From contig NZ_WMEA01000001.1 of the NCBI RefSeq assembly GCF_021735925.1, forward strand, positions 278,501 through 342,500: DNA of 64,000 nucleotides, in the 5' to 3' direction. Every line of letters begins with the position of its first letter. Positions within the stretch are counted from its first letter, which is position 1. Positions 1 to 7,955 of the stretch are shown piece by piece. Under the pieces are notes generated by a model, which saw nothing but the letters and a program-made list of their open reading frames with translations, did no database searches and was not told where the DNA came from. Source of the stretch: Loktanella sp. M215 (lineage in GTDB: Bacteria; Pseudomonadota; Alphaproteobacteria; Rhodobacterales; Rhodobacteraceae). Both the position numbers and the translations under genes were made by a program.

Positions 1-438
1 TTTTTTTGCAGGCGTTGCTTTCAGTTTGATTACTTCTTCTCGTGTCATGTTCTCAGTGACTAAATGTTGCCTAATACCCTGATTGCAGTCTCGGCATGTC
101 GGGAGCAAATTCTCCCAGTCCGAGGCAAGCCACCAGTAGCCTGAATGATCTGGGACGCCTTCAACTTTGCCTTTGGGCCGGTAGTGTTCTATTTGTGCCG
201 CGCCAGTCGCATTGATCTTACTTTCGCAATAAGCGCAATTACCTCCTGCCAAGTCCCATAAGGCTGACTTTATTTGTTGATTCCGATATGAATTGAAAGG
301 ATGAGCTCGATACTCAGCTAACCATGGTATCCGATTAGAGTAGTAGGTTTGAGCTGCACGCCGCTCATTTTGAACGGCTACACTCGGAGTGGTTAAGCAT
401 TCAGGAGCAGGGACTATTGTGCGATCAAGTTTTCGCAA
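1..438 (-). CDS. HNH endonuclease, PtuB-like (partial, runs off window)
   Basis: The frame is open from a TTG at 438 to the window edge, giving at least 146 residues. The start lies 2 bp past the stop codon of the upstream HNH-ATPase gene, so the two are probably translationally coupled. No ATG occurs early in the frame. The visible protein carries a zinc-ribbon HNH core: C68-x2-C71, then E84-H85 followed by YRPK, then W109-E-N-L, then C115-x2-C118-N. This arrangement is typical of the PtuB / retron-associated HNH family, predicted to be a metal-dependent nuclease. The C-terminal part is outside the window, so the full domain content is unknown. The AT-rich composition resembles its neighbour and differs from the rest of the window. 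The HNH call is firm; a role as defence effector is inferred from the pairing with the ATPase. Confidence 0.8.
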   Translation of the reverse strand, partial: MRKLDRTIVPAPECLTTPSVAVQNERRAAQTYYSNRIPWLAEYRAHPFNSYRNQQIKSALWDLAGGNCAYCESKINATGAAQIEHYRPKGKVEGVPDHSGYWWLASDWENLLPTCRDCNQGIRQHLVTENMTREEVIKLKATPAKK

Positions 439-439
439 T

Positions 440-2638
440 TTAGCGCTCGCTTTTGGCTGAACGCAGAGCGTTTGCCACCGCAGCAACGGCTTTAGCACGA
501 GCTGTTTGAGACAAGCTTCCCACCGGCTTTTCTCTGCCCCTAAGATATTGCAGTAGCGCCTCTTGTATTATCTGAGCTGTGGCGCTGTCACCTACAGTTA
601 GCCGAGAAATAAGTTGGTCGGTTTCTTCTCCGAGCGAACCGCCTCGAACGTCCCCGCCATCCGATGAAATGCGTGCAATACCCATGTGTATGTCTGCATC
701 AAGAGTACTCGCTAGACCGAAGTACTCAGAATTTAGCAGCTGTTCCGCTCCCATTCCCGAAACGTCGGGGAGGTCTATCATCTGAGAAACCCGTCCAGCT
801 TCATCACGATACAAAACGACAACTTCACCATCGTCCATGCCGCGAACACAGAGGGGGTCATGGCTAGTCACAATGAACTGAACTTTAGGCAACGCTCTTC
901 TAAGCGAGGACATGACCTGCAACTTCCAACGAGGGTGAAGGTGGGTGTCGATCTCATCGATCAAGACAACTGCTCGAGCATCTTCGAGATCCGTCCAGTG
1001 CTCAAGCAAGGCACGGCAGATATCAGCAGTCATCGCAAAAACGGAACGATAGCCTTCGCTTAGCCTCGACACTGGCGTCATTTGACCGTCGGCACGAACA
1101 CAAATTCCGGACTGGGGATCATTGACGAGGTCGTCGTCATCTCCAATTGGAAGAATTGTCCGTATTGTTCGGGCAACGGCGTTGAACTTGGCGCCCTCGA
1201 GTTTACTAAGCCAATCTGTTGGGTCAGGTAAGGGTTTTGATGGATCGAAGAGGCTTCTCAGCCTTTCTGCTGAGCTCTTTTTGCGGGCACTTTTAGCAGC
1301 AGAAAAAAAGCGGTGAGGGCCATATCCTAAGACAATCGCAGTCTGAGGCGATGTACCTCCAAGCTTCTTAGAAACAGGATCGAAGGAAAAGACAGCAGGC
1401 TGCCTTTCGTTATGAAATTCTAGTTTCACCTCGATGGCCTCCGTTCCCCACTGGTCCCAAATATCTTTGCTCACACTTCTAGCAAGGCTACCGTACGGCA
1501 GATCTAGTTTCTCAATAGCCTTGGATCCAAGTAGGGCTAGGCCAACACCCAAGAGAAATGAGGATTTACCAACAGCATTTTCCCCGAGCAATAACATGCA
1601 AGGCGCACCCGCCCTTTCACCGCGCTTTAGGGGCATATTGATGGCAAGTTTTTCAATTGCTTTAAAGTTCGCAATCTGGATTGATGAGACGTTATCGCGT
1701 GCAAAGTACTCTGTCGCTTCAGTGGTTGCTTCAAATGAATCGGACTCTTGAGTGTCAGGTACACTAGCTCGATACTTGACCAACGCATTTCGCGAAGTAT
1801 TCAGAAAAACCGAACTCTTTCCCTTGTCGGTCATTTGGACATCTAATATTGCGCCAGTCAACCGAGAGCGGAGAGCCTCGTCTGAATTAGCAATGAGCAT
1901 CTTTAGTTCGTTTATTAAGTCGCGCCCAGTCACCTTGGATGTCGGCAGCTTCTTAAATTCAGCGATTGATCGAGCGATAGCCCAGTGCTGGCAAGCCAAA
2001 AATTCGCCACTTACTAAAAAACCTTCCGGATAGGTCGGGTTTCCCTCAAGCGAGCGCTTCCATATGTCCAAAGACTTTTCGCAAAATTTTTGCCGATCCA
2101 AGACCCAGCTTTCTCTGTTAAGCTGAAGGGTATTGATCGTTGCGAGACCCTTTTGGGAGTTGCTACGAGGAGTTATCAAGCCGGAACTCAAAAAAGTAAG
2201 GTGCTGGCCAGGATATTCAAATGTTGGATCAATCAGTAGGGGTTTTTCGATCGCCCGGGCGTCTTCTAACGTTGCCAAAAACGGTGCGTGCTTGCCTTTC
2301 AGTGGAAATAAATTGCTCTTTTTATTGTTGCAGTTGCGGCAAACGTAAAAAAGATTTTCCCATTCATAGGAAAGCCATGGATAGAGGCTCTTTGGGCGAA
2401 AGTGGTCAACTCCACCCTCATTGCCCAAATGGCATTCGCAAAATGCGCACTTATGGTCGAATTCATTCGCAATCTGCGAGTGCACATCTTCCCTGTGAAA
2501 CAGGTCGGCGCGAATAGGCGCGCGCCTTTGTTGTCGCTCGCTCTCGGTTCTGCGGGCCCAATCAAAAAGCTCTTCTTTAGGACGCTCAACCAGCTTTAGG
2601 AACTGACTTGGCGGCTCACTACGATAAATTTTAAGCAT
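440..2638 (-). CDS. HNH nuclease-ATPase fusion (Septu PtuA-like ATPase with N-terminal HNH)
   Basis: The protein has 732 residues. An N-terminal HNH/zinc-ribbon domain shows C64-x2-C67, D78-H79-F-R-P, N95 and C100-x2-C103-N. After a helical linker, an OLD/PtuA-like ABC-type ATPase follows. Its Walker A is GENAVGKSS (352-360), the signature is LSEGYRS (526-532), Walker B is VVLIDEID around 557-564, and the switch histidine is in TSHDP (591-595). ATPases of this type gate partner nucleases in Septu, retron-Ptu and related anti-phage systems. Fusion of the HNH to the ATPase, together with a second separate HNH protein immediately downstream, is not the standard two-gene Septu layout. The gene is AT-rich compared with nearby copper genes and lies beside an IS remnant, which suggests acquisition. 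An anti-phage function is inferred, not shown. Confidence 0.85.
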   Translation of the reverse strand: MLKIYRSEPPSQFLKLVERPKEELFDWARRTESERQQRRAPIRADLFHREDVHSQIANEFDHKCAFCECHLGNEGGVDHFRPKSLYPWLSYEWENLFYVCRNCNNKKSNLFPLKGKHAPFLATLEDARAIEKPLLIDPTFEYPGQHLTFLSSGLITPRSNSQKGLATINTLQLNRESWVLDRQKFCEKSLDIWKRSLEGNPTYPEGFLVSGEFLACQHWAIARSIAEFKKLPTSKVTGRDLINELKMLIANSDEALRSRLTGAILDVQMTDKGKSSVFLNTSRNALVKYRASVPDTQESDSFEATTEATEYFARDNVSSIQIANFKAIEKLAINMPLKRGERAGAPCMLLLGENAVGKSSFLLGVGLALLGSKAIEKLDLPYGSLARSVSKDIWDQWGTEAIEVKLEFHNERQPAVFSFDPVSKKLGGTSPQTAIVLGYGPHRFFSAAKSARKKSSAERLRSLFDPSKPLPDPTDWLSKLEGAKFNAVARTIRTILPIGDDDDLVNDPQSGICVRADGQMTPVSRLSEGYRSVFAMTADICRALLEHWTDLEDARAVVLIDEIDTHLHPRWKLQVMSSLRRALPKVQFIVTSHDPLCVRGMDDGEVVVLYRDEAGRVSQMIDLPDVSGMGAEQLLNSEYFGLASTLDADIHMGIARISSDGGDVRGGSLGEETDQLISRLTVGDSATAQIIQEALLQYLRGREKPVGSLSQTARAKAVAAVANALRSAKSER

Positions 2639-2964
2639 TTTTCTCTTGGGTTAGGATGGGGGGAGGCAATCCGCGCTAAAAATAAGCACTGCTTCTCAAC
2701 CTTTCCAGGAAACGTAGAGAAGATACAACCATGACTGAAGTCCGTAATGGGATGACGGGCCCCAATCTTATCTTTAGTCGCAATCACGACACCCCTGACC
2801 ACTTGGCGACGATATATTTTAGGTGAGGTACAAAGTGTGGTATGAAAAATTCATATATTATAAAATTCTTTTAACAACTGATACTTGAGGTTTTTAAGGC
2901 GCGGACTTCGTCTCCGCCAGACCCCCTCAAATCCTCTGCTTTCAATCCTTGTTGAATGTACCTG
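2639..2964. other. intergenic region upstream of the HNH-ATPase gene
   Basis: No convincing gene is seen. The stretch is AT-rich around 2815-2890 and must contain the minus-strand promoter of the HNH-ATPase operon, but no clear -35/-10 pair stands out. It joins directly to the IS3 remnant on its right. Confidence 0.5.
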
Positions 2965-3115
2965 TTTTCAGGGCATCGAGGCCCACCCCTTTGCCACACA
3001 GTGGCTATGGACATACAACAACGACCGCCCGAACATGGGCATCGGTGGCATCACGTCCGCAGTGAAGATGGCTGCGTAGGTTCTATGACCATGTCCCGTT
3101 CAAAACGGGCGGATT
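2965..3115 (+). pseudogene. IS3-family transposase OrfB, C-terminal remnant
   Basis: One frame reads HATQWL-like sequence followed by WTYNNDRPNMGIGGIT and ends in VKMAA with a TAG stop at 3077-3079. This is the typical C-terminus of IS3-group OrfB transposases. The DDE catalytic core is absent. The sequence after the stop, with an AAAACGGGCGGATTACC-like end, resembles an IS3 terminal repeat. The fragment separates the acquired HNH-ATPase locus from the copper region and may mark an old insertion boundary. Confidence 0.7.
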
Positions 3116-3156
3116 ACCGTCCGATCGAATGTTCTCGATGTCTGCGAGGGAAGAGA

Positions 3157-3744
3157 ATGAAAACGAAGATCATCTTGACCGTTACAGCGCTCCTTGGTGG
3201 AACGGCCTTCGCGGCGGCCCAGACACCACACGCCGGCCACGGGGTCGGCATGGATCACGGGATGCATTCTGAAGACCGGCCGCTTCCAGACACGATCCTG
3301 ACCGAACCGGGACAAGGGGCTTTCGCCGCCCTGTCCGAGGTCGTGCGGGTGCTGGAAGCCGATCCTGACACAGACTGGAGCCGGGTTGATCTGGCAGGGC
3401 TGAGAGCACATCTGGTTGATATGGACCGCCTGGTGTCGGACACGATTGTGGAAGAGACAGAACTGCCGGACGGCCTTTCCGCGATGGCGACGGGAGATGC
3501 CGACACAGTCGCCACGCTCCGCCGGATGGTGCCCGCACACGCGGCCCAGCTGGCGCAGGACGACCGTTGGACCGTCGCGGCGGTCGATGCGAAAAACGGA
3601 GTGGAGCTTCGCGTGACGAGCGATGATCCCGCCGTCGTGGCGCGCATCAGGGGGCTGGGGTTCTTCGGACTTATGGCAAGCCAGGATCATCATCGCGAAC
3701 ATCATATGATGATGGCACGCGGAGAAGACGCCCACGCGCACTGA
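3157..3744 (+). CDS. His/Met-rich exported protein
   Basis: The 195-residue protein has a Sec signal peptide (charged start, hydrophobic stretch, AFAAAQ cleavage region near residue 22). The mature N-terminus reads HAGHGVGMDHGMH and the C-terminus is rich in HH, MMM and HAH motifs. The start at 3157 is preceded by a purine-rich GAGGGAAGAG site; longer upstream frames run into the IS remnant and lack this. The central region, roughly 45-170, is acidic and helical without a family I recognise. Terminal His/Met clusters in an exported protein next to copper genes suggest periplasmic copper binding, but this is inference. It is convergent with the EAL gene, with only 12 bp between stops. Confidence 0.7.
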   Translation: MKTKIILTVTALLGGTAFAAAQTPHAGHGVGMDHGMHSEDRPLPDTILTEPGQGAFAALSEVVRVLEADPDTDWSRVDLAGLRAHLVDMDRLVSDTIVEETELPDGLSAMATGDADTVATLRRMVPAHAAQLAQDDRWTVAAVDAKNGVELRVTSDDPAVVARIRGLGFFGLMASQDHHREHHMMMARGEDAHAH

Positions 3745-3756
3745 CCGAGCGCGCGA

Positions 3757-6516
3757 TTAAGCTGAAATGGGCAGGGAAAGACCCCTTAGAATATCATCCA
3801 GTGCCTGTGGCTTGCCGAAAAAATAGCCTTGGACAAGCTTGCAATTTGCATCGTGGAGTCGGTTGAACTGCGATTGAGTCTCTACGCCCTCACCCAAAAA
3901 AACCGCATCGATCCCATCGCAGAGAACCGCCACTGAACGCAGGATCGCATCAGCGTGACAATCATCGTCTGGCGCTTGGATAAAGCTCTTGTCCAGCTTG
4001 ACCTTTTTCAGAGGGAAGCGGGACAGGTAGGCGAACGACGAATAGCCTGTTCCAAAATCATCCAGCGCCCAAGTCGGCCCCAAGGCCGCAATGGCGTGCA
4101 TCTGGCGGATAATCTTGTCGGTGGTGTCGACAAAAACAGATTCCGTCAGCTCCAGGCAGAGCCTTGCGGGCCGCAACCCAGTGGCCTTCAACACCTGCTG
4201 CACCTCTACGGCAAAGGTGTCGCCGTGCAATTGATGACCTGAAACGTTGACGGCAACCTCGATGCGATCCGGCAGGTGCCGCGCATCGTGACAGGCCTTC
4301 GTCAGGACCCAGCGCCCTAATTCATGAATGTATCCGTTCGATTCCGCAATCGGAATGAAGACGTCGGGTGGCACCGAGCCCAGTTTAGGATGCATCCACC
4401 GCAACAGGGCCTCGACTCCGACAAGCTGCCCCGTTTCCATGTCAATTTGTGGTTGGTAAAGCAAGACGAACTCATCACGCGCGTGGGCACCCCACAAGGC
4501 ATCCTCGATTTGCAGAAGCCTCGTTTTGTGGTCGGCCAGCGCGGGACTAAAGGGCATCGTGTCGATGCCGGTCGTATGCACAACAGCATCAAGCGCGATT
4601 TCGGCCTGCTTCAGCAGGGCGGCACCGTCAATCCTGACGGCCATCGGCTTGAAGGCGTAACCGACTTGAGGACGGGCGTCGATCATGGCGGTCTTGACCT
4701 GGATCGGCGTTGCCAGCGTCGTGTAAAGACGTTGTGCGAGGGCGTCGTTCTGTTCGGGCGCTGAAGGCGAAACGGACAGCACCGCAAAGACCTGATCGCT
4801 CAAGCGGCCAATTGCGGCCTGCGGGCCAAAGACGCCCCTCATTTGGGTCACGATTTCTCTCAGAAATGCGGTCGCGACCTCTCGGCCCAGAATGGCATTT
4901 ACCTTTGCCAGCCCATTGATTTGAAGCGCCAGCACCGTCGCAGGCGTGTCGACGGAAAGTGTATCGGACAGCCTATTTTCAAAGGCATGGCGCCGGAATG
5001 CGCCTGACTGAACATCGTAGTTTGACAGATAAGCGATGCGCTGTTGCTGCAGGTGTTCCGTGGTGACGTCCGTGATCGACAGGGTGACCAGCGGCTCTTC
5101 AGTCATGCGGTGCAATCTGCCGGTCGCTGCGCGGCGCAGTTTCGACAACGTCGCGGTGTATTCGAAAACTTTGTCATCCAGCGCAATCTGCTGTGGCCCC
5201 GACCCGGTGCAACCCGGTCCAGCAGCAAGCGCAGCAGTGGCGATATCGGCAAAGACCTGCGGCAAGGCAATCGCTTTGGGTCCGGCTCCGAAATGCCGCT
5301 CCGCGCTGCGACTGAACGTCAGGATCATGCCACGATCGTCAATCACCACAATGCAGGCCGCGCTATGTTCAAAGATGCGTTGCAGCAACTCTGTCGCGTT
5401 ATCCAGCCGGGCAACCTGATCGCGAAGCCGCCAATTCACCACGTCCAACGAGGCCGACAGTCGCCAGAACCCATAGCACAGGACGGCGACGTGAAAGATG
5501 GCCGTTGGTGATTGCAATTGGTCAGCGCGGTAAAGGACGTAGGCAAGCGCTTCCGTCAGCAGGCAGCTCCCCAGCAGCCCGACAACGACCGCCCAGGCGC
5601 GCAACCGCCGGTGCCAGATGTTCATGAGCGCCACCAGCAGAACGGACCAGCCGATGCCCCATGCGGGTTTCATCATCTTCGGTATCGTGCCGCTACGGAG
5701 GGTTTCGGCAGCGAGGGCGTGGATGACCGCGCCCGGAAGGATGCCGTGCACCGGGACATTGAAATTATCGCGCAGTTCCAACGCGAATGCTCCGACAATG
5801 ACCGACTTGTCCTGAAACGCGACCGGATCGATCTGCCCCTGCAGGACATCGAAGGCGGAATAGATCGGCAGGCTGCGCGCCTGAACGCCGAAGTTGATCG
5901 AAAACGTGGTGTCGGGCGGGCCTTGCTGACCCGCAAGCACAGCGGCGACGGTCTCTATCGGACCATTTGGCAGATTTAGGCTGTAGAAATAGTGTCTGAT
6001 CTCACCATCGGGATCGGCCGGTACGGTCACGGCGACGGGCCACGACAGCTTCTCGAACGGGGCATACGGTCGGTTGATGCCGACGAGACCGGCGCTCCCT
6101 TGGCCCATTGCGTCATCCTGGCCAAAGATCGGCAGCAGCACGCCGCCGCCGGCCCGATCCAACGCGTCACGCAGGGCGTCGTCCTCGGTGGGTATCGTTG
6201 GATAGCTGAAGTCGAAATCGAGGAAAATATCCCGCGCACCGCTCGTGCGCAGGCGATCAATCAACGCGCCATGGATCGACCTCGGCCACGGCCAGGCCCC
6301 CACGGCGTCCAAGCTGCGTTTATCGACGGCAACGACGACGACATCGCCGCTGGCAGGGGTCTGTGAATAGGTCATCCGCAACGCAGTGATGCGACGGTCA
6401 AACGGGGTCAGAACGTCCGTTTGTACAAAGATCAACAGAATTGCGATCAGGCCGACAAACGGCAAAAGGGGCCTTGATCCTCGACCGATTTTCCCAAGCA
6501 CAAGGTCCGCCTTCAC
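3757..6516 (-). CDS. CHASE2-PAS-GGDEF(degenerate)-EAL c-di-GMP phosphodiesterase
   Basis: The protein has 919 residues from a GTG start. Order of parts: an N-terminal membrane helix, an extracytoplasmic CHASE2 sensor (about 30-275, including VAVDKRSLD and FDFSYP), three membrane helices (about 285-355), a PAS domain (about 375-490), a GGDEF-like domain (about 500-650) and an EAL domain (about 665-910). The GGDEF signature is replaced by RLSDQ, so diguanylate cyclase activity is unlikely. The EAL domain keeps VGVEALLRW, NVSGHQL, LELTES, LDDFGTGYSS, KLDKSFI and GEGVET, so it should hydrolyse cyclic di-GMP. The gene lies 97 bp downstream of the FecR-like gene on the same strand. CHASE2 signalling proteins often neighbour FecR-domain proteins, suggesting the pair senses an envelope cue. 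Confidence 0.9.
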   Translation of the reverse strand: MKADLVLGKIGRGSRPLLPFVGLIAILLIFVQTDVLTPFDRRITALRMTYSQTPASGDVVVVAVDKRSLDAVGAWPWPRSIHGALIDRLRTSGARDIFLDFDFSYPTIPTEDDALRDALDRAGGGVLLPIFGQDDAMGQGSAGLVGINRPYAPFEKLSWPVAVTVPADPDGEIRHYFYSLNLPNGPIETVAAVLAGQQGPPDTTFSINFGVQARSLPIYSAFDVLQGQIDPVAFQDKSVIVGAFALELRDNFNVPVHGILPGAVIHALAAETLRSGTIPKMMKPAWGIGWSVLLVALMNIWHRRLRAWAVVVGLLGSCLLTEALAYVLYRADQLQSPTAIFHVAVLCYGFWRLSASLDVVNWRLRDQVARLDNATELLQRIFEHSAACIVVIDDRGMILTFSRSAERHFGAGPKAIALPQVFADIATAALAAGPGCTGSGPQQIALDDKVFEYTATLSKLRRAATGRLHRMTEEPLVTLSITDVTTEHLQQQRIAYLSNYDVQSGAFRRHAFENRLSDTLSVDTPATVLALQINGLAKVNAILGREVATAFLREIVTQMRGVFGPQAAIGRLSDQVFAVLSVSPSAPEQNDALAQRLYTTLATPIQVKTAMIDARPQVGYAFKPMAVRIDGAALLKQAEIALDAVVHTTGIDTMPFSPALADHKTRLLQIEDALWGAHARDEFVLLYQPQIDMETGQLVGVEALLRWMHPKLGSVPPDVFIPIAESNGYIHELGRWVLTKACHDARHLPDRIEVAVNVSGHQLHGDTFAVEVQQVLKATGLRPARLCLELTESVFVDTTDKIIRQMHAIAALGPTWALDDFGTGYSSFAYLSRFPLKKVKLDKSFIQAPDDDCHADAILRSVAVLCDGIDAVFLGEGVETQSQFNRLHDANCKLVQGYFFGKPQALDDILRGLSLPISA

Positions 6517-6613
6517 GATCGCAGTTCAGAGCGAAAAACAGTCTAACGGGTAACGGTTCATGTTGGGCAATGCAGACGCAAGACGCGCTGCGGCGCTCGA
6601 ATTCCGCCTTGAC

Positions 6614-7684
6614 CTATTTGCCGTTTTTACCAGCGTTGCCATTGCTCCCGGCATTGCCGTTTCCGTTGCCGCCACTGTTGTTCCCGGCATTGCCATTGCC
6701 GTTGTTGCCGCCACTGTTGTTCCCGGCATTGCCGTTGCCGTTGTTGCCGCCACTGTTGTTCCCGGCATTGCCGTTGCCGTTGTTGGCGCCGCCGTCGTTC
6801 CCGGCGTTGCCGTTACCGTTGTTGCCGCCACTATTGTTACCGGCATTGCCGTTGTTGCCGCCACTGCCGTTCCCGGGATTGCCGTTGCCGGCGTTCCCAG
6901 CGTTCCCGTTCCCGTTACCGTTGTTCCCAGCATTGCCGTTGCCGGCGTTCCCAGCGTTGCCGTTACCGTTATTCCCGGCATTGTCGTTACCGTTATTCCC
7001 GGCATTGCCGTTACCGTTATTCCCGGCATTACCTTTGCCATTGCTCCGAGTCTTATCTGGACGGTTCTCCCCGCTACGGACTCCCACGCCGGAGGCAGTC
7101 GCACTTTTGGCTGTCGCAGCGTTTCGAGCCGTCGACGTCTGCGCGGCTTGGCCCGCGGCAACGGATTCACGACTTTGTACCGTTGCCGATTGCCCGGGCC
7201 CTACTGGGACTGACCGATCCGATCCACGTTGCGAGACGGCAACCTCGCCACGTTCGACGCGCACGGTAGACCCGGTGGCGCTGACCGAAACTTCGAATGC
7301 CGTGCCCTTGACCACAGCCGCCAGATGCGGCGTGTTGACGAACGTGTGTTGCCGCGCGCGGGTTTCGACATCAAGAAAGATCACGCCCAGGCGCTGATCG
7401 ACCCGTGTTTTCTGACCGTTCTCTTCCCACGTTGTAATCGCCGCCAGAGAATCTGGCTGAATAACGATCCGTTCCGCGTCGCGACGCAGTTGCACACGCG
7501 CAGACTTCGACGTGTGAATCCAACTGGTGTTGGGAATTTCGATCTCATTTCGGATCTGCGACCAGTTCTGTCCATCCAGCGAGTAGGATGCGCCAGCTGT
7601 CGTCCGTTCGACGATCCATGGGTTGGCCCAGACGAAATTTGCTATAAAGCACAGAAAGACCGTGAGAGCGCATTTTCTAAACAT
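6614..7684 (-). CDS. FecR-domain exported protein with Gly/Asn-rich repeat tail
   Basis: The 356-residue protein starts at 7684 with an AGGAAAG site just upstream, and begins with a signal peptide (about 1-21, ending FVWA-N). Residues about 25-150 form a FecR-like beta domain, including the typical TPHLAAVVKGTAFEVSV and VERGEVAVS strands. A linker rich in Ala, Thr and Ser follows. The last 140 residues or so consist almost only of Gly, Asn and a few Ala and Ser in NGNAGN-like units. Such a tail is probably disordered, or an adhesive or matrix-like extension on the cell surface. It is cotranscribed with the CHASE2-EAL gene. The function of this combination is unknown; the FecR assignment is firm, the surface role inferred. 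Confidence 0.8.
   Translation of the reverse strand: MFRKCALTVFLCFIANFVWANPWIVERTTAGASYSLDGQNWSQIRNEIEIPNTSWIHTSKSARVQLRRDAERIVIQPDSLAAITTWEENGQKTRVDQRLGVIFLDVETRARQHTFVNTPHLAAVVKGTAFEVSVSATGSTVRVERGEVAVSQRGSDRSVPVGPGQSATVQSRESVAAGQAAQTSTARNAATAKSATASGVGVRSGENRPDKTRSNGKGNAGNNGNGNAGNNGNDNAGNNGNGNAGNAGNGNAGNNGNGNGNAGNAGNGNPGNGSGGNNGNAGNNSGGNNGNGNAGNDGGANNGNGNAGNNSGGNNGNGNAGNNSGGNNGNGNAGNNSGGNGNGNAGSNGNAGKNGK
6620..7050 (-). repeat. tandem Gly/Asn-coding repeat in the FecR-like gene
   Basis: On the minus strand the DNA alternates GGCAAC, AACGGC and GCCGGGAAC-type codon blocks, coding NGN, AGN and SGGN units in irregular arrays of 9-30 bp. The repetitive sequence makes long spurious frames on the opposite strand. 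Length variation by slippage or recombination is expected. Confidence 0.85.
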
Positions 7685-7955
7685 GAGGCTTTCCTTTGAC
7701 AGCGTATGAGCGTGGTACCTGCCTATACGCAGAACACCTAAGGCCCGGTTAAACGCTCGAAGACCGACGGTAAGGCACCGATGACTGTCCGACATACCCA
7801 TTGCGCCTTCGCTGGACACACGATCGCCTCGGCTGAAGTGGCTGCGTGTGAATGATGCGGCAGAAAACCGTCACGTCACGGCCACACGTTTTGCAAGCCG
7901 GACAGAAGAGTCCGGACTTTTCCACATTCGAATGCCTCAATCTCATCGGTTCAGG

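Noticed and set aside
2895..2930. Possible end of a small stable RNA (GCGGAC...TCCGCC hairpin)
   Set aside because: The stem is imperfect and no upstream RNA domain could be recognised.
6441..7397. Long Pro/Leu-rich and Val/Ala-rich frames on the plus strand
   Set aside because: They arise from the Gly/Asn-coding repeat of the FecR-like gene on the other strand.
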